A DNA stretch of 54,625 bases. Source: CABMKH01 sp040797625 (GTDB lineage: Bacteria; Bacillota; Clostridia; Tissierellales; Tissierellaceae). Shown here in pieces: positions 1 to 9,027 of this stretch. The stretch lies in the NCBI GenBank assembly GCA_052067355.1, contig JBQHQH010000019.1, forward strand, positions 1 to 54,625, in the 5' to 3' direction. The translations under genes and the position numbers were made by a program. The notes beneath the pieces were generated by a model, which saw only the letters and a program-made list of their open reading frames with translations, was not told the DNA's origin and did not search any database. Every line of letters begins with the position of its first letter. Positions within the stretch are counted from its first letter, which is position 1.

Positions 1-124
1 TTTGGCAAAGATAAAATTAATATATTCAATTGTAAGTTTTATCCAACTTAATATTTCTTGTCAGTTAGAGAGAATCGATCCTCTCTAAAGCACAAAGTTA
101 TTTACATTCTCTAATAATAATATA

Positions 125-165
125 GGAATAAAAAAAGTAAGAAGTGATCCTTGCTTTTTTATTCC
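125..165 (-). terminator. Rho-independent terminator of the 201-752 lipoprotein gene
   Basis: A long inverted repeat (arms beginning GGAATAAAAAA and ending TTTTTTATTCC, with CTTGC/GTAAG near the loop) lies just downstream of the minus-strand lipoprotein gene. Read on the minus strand the second arm carries the T-run. A second small dyad (TTAGAGAG at 65-72, CTCTCTAA at 81-88) lies further on and has no T-run. Confidence 0.6.
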
Positions 166-200
166 TAATCTTTACAAATTAAGCCCTATGTTTTTATGTT

Positions 201-752
201 TTAAGATATAGCCTCTTCCCCTATTCTATAGCTCCAACTTCCATCTTTTAAAATACCTTTACAGTTAAAGAAATAGTAAGCTCCATCTCCACTTCTCCAT
301 TTTGTAGCATCAAATGTAAAATTGTCCTTACCTACTTTTGTCACTTTTATAGTTATGAGTATTCCATCACTCCAACCTTCAACTCCAGCTATATACCCTT
401 CTTTACTTAATTCATCAAATGTACCGACCAAAGGTTCTCTTTCATATTTCTCTGCCACAATATCTATCAACTGTTCTTTTTCTTCCTTTGTAAGATTCGT
501 CAATTCTGAAAGGTTAAAACCTATCTTCTTTACATCTTCACCATTGAGACCAGGATCTGTTTCCCATAGTCTATCAATTACGTCAATATACATCCCCACT
601 AATGTCCCCTCAAGATTTTCTGGACCTATTTCATCTATTGGTGTAGATGGAGCTTCATTCTCTGTAGGATTTAAGTTTGAGGGATAAGTATCTTTTTTGC
701 AGCCTGTAAAACTCAATATAATTATCATTAGAATTATGAATAATGTCTTCAT
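201..752 (-). CDS. Small secreted lipoprotein of unknown function
   Basis: A 183-residue protein with a hydrophobic N-terminal segment ending in the lipobox LSFTGC, so Cys18 is the predicted lipidation site after signal peptidase II cleavage. The mature part starts with a Lys/Thr/Pro/Asn linker, then an acidic helical stretch and a C-terminal part rich in Gly, Trp and Phe (VEGWSDGILITI) that looks beta-rich. It should sit on the outer face of the membrane. The start is backed by GAGGAGATGATAAT before ATG. It ends in its own terminator and lies downstream of the HepT remnant. I do not recognise a named family; no catalytic motif is visible. Confident as a lipoprotein, function unknown. Confidence 0.85.
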   Translation of the reverse strand: MKTLFIILMIIILSFTGCKKDTYPSNLNPTENEAPSTPIDEIGPENLEGTLVGMYIDVIDRLWETDPGLNGEDVKKIGFNLSELTNLTKEEKEQLIDIVAEKYEREPLVGTFDELSKEGYIAGVEGWSDGILITIKVTKVGKDNFTFDATKWRSGDGAYYFFNCKGILKDGSWSYRIGEEAIS

Positions 753-786
753 ATTATCATCTCCTCATATAATATAGGTCCTAATT

Positions 787-1044
787 TTATATGTAATTCA
801 TAACTATATCTCTAAAACTTTCTATATCCTTTATATAGTTTTTTATTATATCATATACTACTTCTCTGTCTAAATTTACATAATCATGCACTAATATATT
901 TCGTAAACCTGCCATATTACATAGATTTGTTTTCATATTGTTATCTATTATCTTATTCTCAAACAAAATAATAAATATCTCCCTATTACTTGAGGGTTTT
1001 CTATACCCCATATCAGAAATCATATGATTCCCAAAAAATAGTAC
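787..1044 (-). pseudogene. Truncated HepT-type toxin (DUF86 RNase/nucleotidyl-acceptor family), C-terminal remnant
   Basis: The frame reads GNHMISDMGYRKPSSNRE, then RNILVHDY near the end, which matches the C-terminal half of HepT proteins: the conserved RX4HXY motif (Arg-4 residues-His-Asp-Tyr) is intact. HepT proteins are normally about 130-145 residues. Here only about 85 codons remain open, because a TAA at 1045-1047 interrupts the frame and the N-terminal helices are missing. An ATG at 1023 gives at most 78 residues. HepT is the toxin of HepT-MntA modules, where MntA inactivates it by adding AMP; no MntA gene lies on either side. No good ribosome site precedes the ATG. I read it as a decayed toxin gene, though a short expressed fragment cannot be excluded. 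Confidence 0.75.
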
Positions 1045-1152
1045 TTATTCATTTCAGTCAAAATTAAATAAAAACTTTATTAATGCTGATTATAACCAAT
1101 ATCTTTGTTTTATTATATCATGCTTTGTTTTTGAATATAAGTAATACTCTAT

Positions 1153-1191
1153 AAAAATTAAAGCCAAGGTTTTCCCCTAGCTTTAATTTTT
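1153..1191 (-). terminator. Terminator of the adhesin gene, overlapping its stop codon
   Basis: Perfect 12-bp arms (AAAAATTAAAGC at 1153-1164 and its complement at 1180-1191) with a 15-nt loop. The stop codon at 1190-1192 lies in the upstream arm. The stem is AT-rich and followed on the minus strand by a weak T-rich tail. Confidence 0.6.
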
Positions 1192-4100
1192 AGTTAAGAC
1201 TTCTCTTTCTCAATACTATACCTACTAATAGTAATACTATTCCTATTACATAGTATAAGATATTTGAACCTGATCCTGTCTTTGGAAGTCTCGGTCTCTT
1301 TACCTTGTGTCCTGCTTGCGGTATCTCATCATCTAAATTTATTTCTTCCTCTGGATCTGTTGGTCTTTCTACTTCGTGTCCTGCTTCTGGTATTTCATCT
1401 TCTATTTCTACTTCTTCTGGATCTATTGGTTTTTCATATTCTGTTATTTCTACTGGTTTATCAGGTTCTGTTGGCTTTTCTGGTTTCTTTGGATCTGGAT
1501 CTTTATCTCTATCTCTGCGTCTTCTAGGTCTATCTGGTTCTTCTGAATCTTCTTTATCTGTTGGTTTTTCTGGTTCTTCTGGTTCTTCCGGTTCTTCTGG
1601 TTCTTCTGGTTTTTCTGGTTCTGTTGGTGGTCGTTTTGTATTTTCTACTTCTAGTTCTACATCTAATTCAAATTTACAGGTTTCACCTTCATTATCAAAT
1701 ACTATCATAGGTACTGATTCTGTTTCATCTTCACACGACCCATCTTTTCCAATAACTACTTCTATAGTCTTAGAGTTTAATCTATAGCCTGATGGTGCCT
1801 TAGTCTCTTCTAGTGTATATTTACCTTGAGATAATCCTTCTAATCTAGCCTTACCATTTTCATCTGTAACTAAAGCATATACTTCTTTGGTATCATTATT
1901 TGTAAGTCTAAATTCTGCTCCCTTTAGGGTCTTAGATTTATCTTTGCTGTCGACTTTTGTAATGCTTAATGAGCCTAGTCTATAGTTTTCTACTGTTATT
2001 ATTATAGTTTTATCATCTTTATTTAAATCTATATTTATTGTTTCGTTAAATTCTTTATACCCTTCTGGAGCCCATATTTCCTTAAGTTGATATTTCCTAA
2101 ACGGCAAATTAACAAATTCCAACACTCCATCTTCAGTAATCTTACTCTCACCACTTACTATTTGTTTTTCTCCATTTAGGTAATAGTATAATTCAAATTT
2201 GGCATCTATTGGCAGATTAGTATCCCCATCGATTTTGTATATCTTTATACTACCTCTATCATCTCTACCTTCACCAGTTCCCCAAGATGACTGTCTTACT
2301 GTAAACTCCTTTTCTCCTGGACCTTTAGGGTCTAAGGTTTCACCACTAAGTGAAGCATCATTTGTAATACTTCCATCTGTAGCTACTACTACTGTGTCAT
2401 AGGTGATTATATAAACTGTATCTATATCTCCTAATTCTAACTTTAGTTCAGTTTTACCTTCCTCTATCTTAGTTATTGTTAGATCTCCATCTTTTAGGAC
2501 TACTAGATTTTCATCATTAACCGCCCCTCTATATACCTTTAAGCTATCATTAACATATACATGACCTCTACTTATGATATCTTTGAATACTGCATTTTTA
2601 ATATCGGATAGACTTTCATTTAAAGTAACTTTCCAGTTGATTTCATCATCTGTATATGCAGTATTGCCTTTGATATTTGAAGCTTCTTTTACTACAAATT
2701 TGTTGTGGTCTTTATAGTCAACTTTGCCTTTATAAGTCTTTTTTAAATCTCCACTAGTAATATCAGCAGTATTAGTGTATTCTTTTTCAGATATTCCTTC
2801 TATATTTGTAGTATATTCTATAACATAAGGTTTATCTATGCCATCTGGTATTGTTAAAGCAAAGCCTTGTTTATCATCATTAACCTCTAAACTATATCCG
2901 AATAATATAAGGTTGCTTTTTTCAATATTTCCATCTTTATCTAAATCATATACGTTGATAACTAAAGAGTCTCTATTGAATACTTGCCCTTCACTTAATT
3001 TATCGGTAATAACAAAATCTTGACCTTTTAGATTTTGACCCAGAGCATTAACATAGATTTTCCATGTTATGGTTCTGCCCTCTCTGTCTAGAACTCCATC
3101 TTTTTTGCCACCATTGACGATTTCATCTTTAATTGGATAATTTGCTATTTTGTCTGGGGTTTCGATTACTTTCTCTTTATCATTTACGTCTTTTGTCTTG
3201 CCTTCAAATTTGGCTTTATTGATATATGTTTTAGTTCCATTTAATTTCCCGTTTACTTCTTTATCCAATATAACATCTGGATCAAAGGATGTTTTATAAT
3301 AGATTTCATATTTTGTTCTATCTAATTCGCCTTTGAATCTAAGTTTAAATCCATCTTTCCCTTTGGGAATTAAAGTATAATCTGTGTTCCTAACAAGAAC
3401 TACATCTTGATTATTAACCTTTTTAATTACCTTTAAGGTATCTTCCATAAATACCATACTACCTTCTGGATCAAAGGTGTCTGTTATTGTAAGTTCTGTT
3501 ATGAGTTCCTTCTTAGCATCTACAGTTATTAACCAGCTCATAGTCTTTTCCTTATAGTTCAGACCGTCATATCTTATCCCATTAATTTCCTTGTTTTTAT
3601 CTGCCCTTGATTTACTATAGTCATTGTTTATTGATGGATTGACACTAGGTTCTTTTGTTATAGTGCCATTTCCTATTCCATCACCTGTTAGACCATCGCC
3701 CTTTAATTCAACTTTATTGGAATAGAATTTTAAATTAGGATCAGTTACATCAGTGATATATTGAATCTTATAATAGCTATCTATATTACCAAGTTCAAGA
3801 ATAAAACTATTATTATCTTGTTCAACAAGCCTTGGATATTTATCTCCACCTACGGGGACTTTTTTACCATTTACTTTAATACTATCCTGTCTTAACTTTA
3901 ATCCTTCACCTATTATATCCGTTATAGTAGCATTCTTTATACTATGATTTGCCTTGTTTACATGAATAGTCCATGTAATTTCAGGATTACCATAAGAAGT
4001 AGTTTCTGTTCCATTTTTTTCAAGAAGGGTATCTCTACTTACTGTAACCTCATCCTTATCACTATCTACTTCCTCATCCCCTTCTTTTAGGATAGCTATA

Positions 4101-5800
4101 TTTTCAAATTTAAGACTTGATTTATATTCAGTACCATATTCTATATCTGTTTCAAAAACTATTCTATAGGCAGTTCCTTCAACATTTCCAAGTTCTAATG
4201 GAAACTTTAACTTTCCATGGTTCTTTAAGGTGTCTGTTATCTCCTCACCATAATCCCACTCATTACTATCTTTAACTAATTCCCAGACTCTCATCGCATT
4301 ATCTTTAAGAGTTAACCCGCTTGGTATATTATCCTCTATAGATACATTTTTAAGATTCTGTTCCGCCTTATTTACATCTATTTGCCAGATGATACTAGTA
4401 GGATTTTTGCCATCCTTGTTTGCTCCATTCGTCCACCCTGACTTTTCTATAAGTGAGCCTCTTTCAATCTTATCTATCTTCCATTCTACTTCTTTTTCTG
4501 TATCCCCATCTTTTAAAATGGCCTTATTGGTATAGCCATCTGCTGGATAATCTACTATCTTTGTCTTATATTTAATCCTATAGGCTTTATTGGTTTCTCC
4601 TATTTCTACCTTAAAGCCCTTATCTGTTTGTTCAGGATTTAAAGTTTCTATTTCATCCCCTTCTGTAATTTTTCCTTCATATCCTACTTTCAATTCATAG
4701 ATTTCAATACTACCAAAATCCAACTCTAACCCTTCAGGGATAATATCCTCTACTATAGCATTATCTAATTTCTCCAAAGATGTATTCACATCTATTACCC
4801 AATTAATATATTCTGGATTTATATCTGCATCTGGTCTTCCAGACTTAAAAATTAATGAAGTTTCTCCACCAGGTTTGGCAGTTATAGTGAATTCTTTGTC
4901 TATTGGATCCTCAAATTTAATAGTTTGAGATGCATCATCTTCAAACTCTTTTAAATTGAATTCCAACAAAAATCCTACTTCACCTTTACGTTCTTTTTTA
5001 TTCACTAATTTATCATTGAACACCACCTTCAGATAACCATCATTAGTTATTTCATAGGATCCAACAATCTCATTTCCAAATTTGAGATCTCCATCCATTC
5101 TATCTGAAACTCCTTTAAAAGCCCTTGGAATTTCTATCTTTGCAAAATCTCCTGATTTAAGATCTACGCTATCTTCTAATTTCCAATCTAATTCTAATTT
5201 GACTTCCATCTTATCTTTTATCTCAATAATAGCATCTTCATCAATTTCACTATTATCTACAGTCAACTTTGCAGAAGTAAATATATTCCCCAAGTTTGTT
5301 TTCTCTTCTTCCACAAACGGTACAATATCCCCCTCTAACTTTGGTCCTATAAATTCTTCTTCAACTTCCTCTATATCCTCTTCTATATCCTCTTCTATAT
5401 CTCCTTCTATATCCTCTTCTATATCTCCTTCTATATCCTCTTCTATATCTCCTTCTATATCTTCTTCTATATCTTCTTCTATATCTCCTTCTATATCTTC
5501 TTCTATATCTCCTTCTATATCTCCTTCTATATCTCCTTCTATATCTCCTTCTTCAACTTCTTCTATATCTTCTTCTATATCTCCTTCTTCAACTTCTTCT
5601 ATATCTTCTTCTATATCTCCTTCTTCAACTTCTTCTATATCTTCTTCTACAGTTACATCTTCAGTCTGCTCTACAATTTGACTTTCTTTTACTTCATTGG
5701 CATAGACATAGTTTTCTGCTATAGGTGCTATTATCTGAACCAGCAATGCAAAGATCAACAACAGCGTTACTCTATATTCAGTTGTCTTAAAAAGTTTCAA
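1190..5800 (-). CDS. Large LPXTG cell-wall-anchored adhesin with collagen-binding-like and Cna-B repeats
   Basis: A 1536-residue surface protein. Order: signal peptide (about 1-34, AENYVYA near the cut), acidic tandem repeat of EEDI/EGDI units (about 47-152), an N-terminal adhesin Ig-like domain (about 170-325), six repeated units each opening with a W-x-I-x-V-N type motif (near residues 333, 468, 608, 752, 912 and 1053) that resemble Cna collagen-binding repeats, two Cna-B/SpaA-type domains (near 1183 and 1275), a Pro/Glu stalk (about 1386-1500), then LPKTG near 1505, a hydrophobic helix and RKRSLN. Such MSCRAMM-like proteins are anchored to peptidoglycan by sortase A; no sortase gene is in the window. 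The start is TTG, chosen because GGAGGAGATAAG precedes it and it begins the signal peptide. Ligand unknown; collagen binding is only suggested by fold class. Confidence 0.93.
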   Translation of the reverse strand: MKLFKTTEYRVTLLLIFALLVQIIAPIAENYVYANEVKESQIVEQTEDVTVEEDIEEVEEGDIEEDIEEVEEGDIEEDIEEVEEGDIEGDIEGDIEGDIEEDIEGDIEEDIEEDIEGDIEEDIEGDIEEDIEGDIEEDIEEDIEEVEEEFIGPKLEGDIVPFVEEEKTNLGNIFTSAKLTVDNSEIDEDAIIEIKDKMEVKLELDWKLEDSVDLKSGDFAKIEIPRAFKGVSDRMDGDLKFGNEIVGSYEITNDGYLKVVFNDKLVNKKERKGEVGFLLEFNLKEFEDDASQTIKFEDPIDKEFTITAKPGGETSLIFKSGRPDADINPEYINWVIDVNTSLEKLDNAIVEDIIPEGLELDFGSIEIYELKVGYEGKITEGDEIETLNPEQTDKGFKVEIGETNKAYRIKYKTKIVDYPADGYTNKAILKDGDTEKEVEWKIDKIERGSLIEKSGWTNGANKDGKNPTSIIWQIDVNKAEQNLKNVSIEDNIPSGLTLKDNAMRVWELVKDSNEWDYGEEITDTLKNHGKLKFPLELGNVEGTAYRIVFETDIEYGTEYKSSLKFENIAILKEGDEEVDSDKDEVTVSRDTLLEKNGTETTSYGNPEITWTIHVNKANHSIKNATITDIIGEGLKLRQDSIKVNGKKVPVGGDKYPRLVEQDNNSFILELGNIDSYYKIQYITDVTDPNLKFYSNKVELKGDGLTGDGIGNGTITKEPSVNPSINNDYSKSRADKNKEINGIRYDGLNYKEKTMSWLITVDAKKELITELTITDTFDPEGSMVFMEDTLKVIKKVNNQDVVLVRNTDYTLIPKGKDGFKLRFKGELDRTKYEIYYKTSFDPDVILDKEVNGKLNGTKTYINKAKFEGKTKDVNDKEKVIETPDKIANYPIKDEIVNGGKKDGVLDREGRTITWKIYVNALGQNLKGQDFVITDKLSEGQVFNRDSLVINVYDLDKDGNIEKSNLILFGYSLEVNDDKQGFALTIPDGIDKPYVIEYTTNIEGISEKEYTNTADITSGDLKKTYKGKVDYKDHNKFVVKEASNIKGNTAYTDDEINWKVTLNESLSDIKNAVFKDIISRGHVYVNDSLKVYRGAVNDENLVVLKDGDLTITKIEEGKTELKLELGDIDTVYIITYDTVVVATDGSITNDASLSGETLDPKGPGEKEFTVRQSSWGTGEGRDDRGSIKIYKIDGDTNLPIDAKFELYYYLNGEKQIVSGESKITEDGVLEFVNLPFRKYQLKEIWAPEGYKEFNETINIDLNKDDKTIIITVENYRLGSLSITKVDSKDKSKTLKGAEFRLTNNDTKEVYALVTDENGKARLEGLSQGKYTLEETKAPSGYRLNSKTIEVVIGKDGSCEDETESVPMIVFDNEGETCKFELDVELEVENTKRPPTEPEKPEEPEEPEEPEEPEKPTDKEDSEEPDRPRRRRDRDKDPDPKKPEKPTEPDKPVEITEYEKPIDPEEVEIEDEIPEAGHEVERPTDPEEEINLDDEIPQAGHKVKRPRLPKTGSGSNILYYVIGIVLLLVGIVLRKRSLN
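5345..5660 (-). repeat. In-frame 12-nt and 36-nt tandem repeats encoding an acidic region
   Basis: The plus strand shows alternating 12-nt units built on CTCCTTCTATAT and CTTCTTCTATAT, coding EGDI and EEDI on the minus strand. Nearer the start of the gene, a 36-nt unit (adding a CTTCTTCAA-type segment, EEVE) occurs about three times. Unit lengths are multiples of three, so gain or loss of units changes length but keeps the frame. The tract is purine-only over long stretches of the coding strand. Confidence 0.9.
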
Positions 5801-6255
5801 CTTATCTCCTCCTCTTTCTTCTTTATTTATTTGATATATAGATAGTCAATTCCTATTCGTGAAAAATGCTAAAGTCTTAGATCTCTCCATTTTGATTTAA
5901 TTCAGTCGGAATGAAATTGATTATAATCTGACTTCCTTTAGTTGAGATGACTAAATGGAAGAAATCATAAATTAAAAAATTGGTTATCTATAAATATTCC
6001 ATACTATACTATATATCAATAATAACTATCACAGATATATTTAAATTGCTACAATATACCATCTTTATTGTTACATTATTCTAACTAATGAAATTACATG
6101 CACATATAGCAAATATAGACAAATTCTATAAAACATTTCATCTTTTTAAAGTTTATCTAATGGCTCATCCCCATTGAAGCACAGGTAATTCAATTCACAA
6201 TGTACAATTATTTATATTTAATCCAGACAACAGTTTAAGATATCAATTGGATCAT
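5801..6255. other. Non-coding gap upstream of the adhesin
   Basis: No gene with a credible ribosome site is visible. The stretch should hold the adhesin promoter: a TTGACT-like -35 lies at 5844-5849 on the minus strand, but the -10 that should follow is poor. A hairpin with one bulge (CTTCCTTTAGT at 5932-5942, ACTAAATGGAAG at 5950-5961) is present without a T-run. I see no known riboswitch signature. Confidence 0.5.
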
Positions 6256-6286
6256 AAAAAAAGAAGCTTCTTTTAAGAAACTCCTT
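6256..6286 (-). terminator. Rho-independent terminator after the AraC-GH39 gene
   Basis: On the minus strand AAGGAGTTTC and GAAGCTTCTT pair over 10 positions with two G-U pairs around a TTAAAA loop, followed directly by seven T. It lies 13 nt past the stop codon. The palindrome AAAAGAAGCTTCTTTT seen on the plus strand is part of this structure. Confidence 0.85.
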
Positions 6287-6298
6287 CCTCATTATAAT

Positions 6299-8842
6299 CT
6301 ATATCATCTTTTTTAGATCTATCAATTCTACTCCATGTACTGGTATATATAACTTATCTCTATATTCTCCATCTATATCTACATATTCTACTGTCATCCT
6401 AGGCCTTGATATACCATTTAGATACTCAATCTCCTCTTGTGACATATTCTCCGGTGCTCCTATCTTTACCCACTTATCAAATACAGAACCATAATCTCTA
6501 TTTAATTCATATCTGGTAATCTTATATCTTCCAGAAAGCCCTTTTACCTCTATCCTTATTTCTTTATCAGGCCTTTCTCTATATATATTATATCTATCTT
6601 TTTTATCCAAGGCTGATATATCTCCACTTAAAAATAGATCATCAAAATATACATAATTATATGCCAATATCTGTATATCATTATCTTCTCTAGTAATTAC
6701 ATAGTCATTGACCTGTTCTACTAATTCCCTTCCAAGTTTATTTAATAGATAATATGCATAATAAGATGCCTTTTTTAGTCCATCTTTATTTATAAGTCCA
6801 AACCCACCATGGAAATGAGAGGCTCTTAATTTTTCTTCTTCAATTATATCCGTAAATACCCAATATCCTAAGGAGTTTACCTTATCCATATTTTCTAGTA
6901 CATTTTTTACTATAAATGTAGATATATATGCTGTATCATGGATTAAATTTCCTAAAAATGAGGAAGCATTCCATTCTGTTATGTGAATCTCTGGTCTATA
7001 GTCTAACTTTGTATCTACTATATTGTTTAGTTGACAAATTGTATCCATGGTATGGTCTTCATTGTGATAGATCTTCCTTATTTCTGTCATCTCTGGTATT
7101 GGCTTATTTTCTATGAACTTCTGATATACTTCCTCTGCAATTTCTTGAGTTATATATTCAGGATATATATGAATTGATACAAAATCCAAGGGAATATCTT
7201 CAGATTTACAATATGTTAAAAATTCATCTAACCAATTGCTGCCTAATAGAGTTCCATGAGTTATAGCAGGTCCTCCAACTTTTAAATCTGGGGATATGGA
7301 CTTTATAGCTAAAGATGTATCCTTGTATAATTGAAAATAATCTTCCCTTGTACCAACCCAAAATGTATATTGATATTCTGGTTCATTCCATACTTCAAAA
7401 TACCAAGTACTTACTTCTTGAAATCCATATCTATTAATACAGTGCCTTACAAATTCTTTTACTAGATTTGTCCATAGTCTTATATCTTTTGGGAGAGATA
7501 TATTTGCTTTCCAAAAAAACACTGTAGTCTCGTCAGAGCTCTTTAACTCCGATGGCATAAAGTTCAATTCTATAAATGGTTTTATCCCTATTTCCATAAA
7601 GAAATCAAATAGTTCGTCTATATAGGTCCAATTATAGGATATATTCCCATGCTTATCTACATTATATATCATCATCTCATCATTGAAGATCCCGTGAAAT
7701 CTCACATATTCAAAACCGATTTCAGATTGCAATTCTCTTAATTGTCTCTGAACATCAGCTCTTAGACCTTCTACTGCTCTTCCAAAGGTAGTAAGTTTTT
7801 TCCAATAAGGAGTATATGACTTTCCTTTTTTATTTCCTAGATCTATACATATCTCTTCTTTTAAAGTGCCTATTTTATAGCTATTTTGAACTTCACCTAC
7901 ATTTAATTGCAAATAAGAGAACAATTTTCTAAAAGCTGCACTTCTGTCTACATCCAAGTATGTTTTATCTTTGATCTTATCTTCTTCTACTTTTTCACTG
8001 ATACTAGATAATATATTAGTCTTATCTCTATATTCTGTTGGAGTGCAATTATAACTTTCTTTAAATATCTTATTAAAATAAGTAGTGCTAGAAAATCCAC
8101 ATTGAAAAGCTACATCTGTAATAGTATCGTTTGTCGTTATCAATAGACTTGTAGCTTTATCTAGCCTTACAGTATTTATATATTCTTGAAAGGATATGCC
8201 TACTTTGTTCTTAAAAAAGTGAGATAGATAATAAAGACTAATATGCTCTCTCTTAGCCAATTGCTGCAGTGTTATCTTTTGTCCTAGATTATCATTGATA
8301 TAGCTGATGATATTTTCTAGTCTCTCCATATCTTCTTTCATAATATCTGATTTGTCATCTTCTATCCTAATATTATCACAGCTGCTGATCATATATGCTA
8401 GGAGTTGATTTAATTCACTTAATACTAATAATCTATAACCCTCTCTTTTTTTATTTAATTCCCACACAATCTTTGCTAAAAAACATCTGATTGTATTTAA
8501 CACCTCTTCATCTTTAAATACTATAGAATTACAGTTGAATTTTATATTACATATTTCTGGATATAGACCTGCTAAATAATCTTGGTCTATTTGAAGTGCT
8601 AAAACCATATTATCCTCTTTGGTCCTACTCGTATTATGTGTTTCATTGCCATTTATCACTATTATGTCATTTTCCTTAAGTAAATATAGTTCTTTTCCAA
8701 TTCTTAAGTTAATGGACCCCTTTAATACCAATAATATCTCTAATACTTTGTGCCAATGCATTTCCAGCTTATTTACACTGTGTACAAAGGCCTTCAGAGG
8801 TAGACCATCTTCAGTCCTTACTAGTTCATAAAATCCCGACAT
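6299..8842 (-). CDS. AraC-family regulator fused to a GH39 (beta-xylosidase-like) domain
   Basis: An 847-residue fusion. Residues about 1-160 form a cupin-like sensor with the HWHKVLEIL motif typical of AraC sensors. About 172-272 is a two-helix-turn-helix AraC DNA-binding domain (ITLQQLAKREHISLYYLSHF and VAFQCGFSSTTYFNKIF). About 330-840 is a glycoside hydrolase family 39 fold, with WNEPE near residue 485 (acid/base Glu expected there) and EIHITEWNASS near 618 (nucleophile Glu expected), so the catalytic pair appears kept. There is no signal peptide, so it acts in the cytosol. Such fusions occur in Firmicutes; the GH39 part may sense or process a sugar such as a xyloside. No sugar gene lies nearby, so its targets cannot be read from context. 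Start is supported by AGGGGGAGAAGGGG before ATG. Confidence 0.92.
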   Translation of the reverse strand: MSGFYELVRTEDGLPLKAFVHSVNKLEMHWHKVLEILLVLKGSINLRIGKELYLLKENDIIVINGNETHNTSRTKEDNMVLALQIDQDYLAGLYPEICNIKFNCNSIVFKDEEVLNTIRCFLAKIVWELNKKREGYRLLVLSELNQLLAYMISSCDNIRIEDDKSDIMKEDMERLENIISYINDNLGQKITLQQLAKREHISLYYLSHFFKNKVGISFQEYINTVRLDKATSLLITTNDTITDVAFQCGFSSTTYFNKIFKESYNCTPTEYRDKTNILSSISEKVEEDKIKDKTYLDVDRSAAFRKLFSYLQLNVGEVQNSYKIGTLKEEICIDLGNKKGKSYTPYWKKLTTFGRAVEGLRADVQRQLRELQSEIGFEYVRFHGIFNDEMMIYNVDKHGNISYNWTYIDELFDFFMEIGIKPFIELNFMPSELKSSDETTVFFWKANISLPKDIRLWTNLVKEFVRHCINRYGFQEVSTWYFEVWNEPEYQYTFWVGTREDYFQLYKDTSLAIKSISPDLKVGGPAITHGTLLGSNWLDEFLTYCKSEDIPLDFVSIHIYPEYITQEIAEEVYQKFIENKPIPEMTEIRKIYHNEDHTMDTICQLNNIVDTKLDYRPEIHITEWNASSFLGNLIHDTAYISTFIVKNVLENMDKVNSLGYWVFTDIIEEEKLRASHFHGGFGLINKDGLKKASYYAYYLLNKLGRELVEQVNDYVITREDNDIQILAYNYVYFDDLFLSGDISALDKKDRYNIYRERPDKEIRIEVKGLSGRYKITRYELNRDYGSVFDKWVKIGAPENMSQEEIEYLNGISRPRMTVEYVDIDGEYRDKLYIPVHGVELIDLKKMI

Positions 8843-8997
8843 CCCCTTCTCCCCCTATCTTCATTTACTATTTTGGGAACTTTTACCCACAATCTATGTC
8901 ATATAATCGGAATTTTAAATATATAAAAATGAAATTATCTAGTATATCCGTCGAACTTTTACATCATGTATTTCCATTTTATTAGCTATTTCTACAT

Positions 8998-9027
8998 AAA
9001 AAAAATAGGCAACTGCCTATTTTTTTA
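8998..9027 (-). terminator. Terminator after tdk
   Basis: Arms AAATAGGC and GCCTATTT around a 4-nt centre, flanked by A- and T-runs on both sides; the tdk stop at 9017-9019 lies within it. Because both sides have T-runs it may work in both directions. Confidence 0.85.

Noticed and set aside
1264..1787. Plus-strand ORFs opposite the adhesin stalk
   Set aside because: They are antisense shadows of the Pro/Glu stalk and Cna-B coding sequence, with low-complexity Ser/Phe/Leu composition.
5345..5660. Possible CRISPR array
   Set aside because: Units are 12 or 36 nt, adjacent without unique spacers and in frame with the adhesin.
5082..5681. Plus-strand Ser/Ile-rich ORF
   Set aside because: It is the antisense shadow of the acidic repeat; the reading frame follows the repeat and has no ribosome site.
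6259..6274. 16-bp palindrome AAAAGAAGCTTCTTTT as a separate operator
   Set aside because: It is best explained as part of the terminator stem with the downstream AAGGAGTTTC arm.
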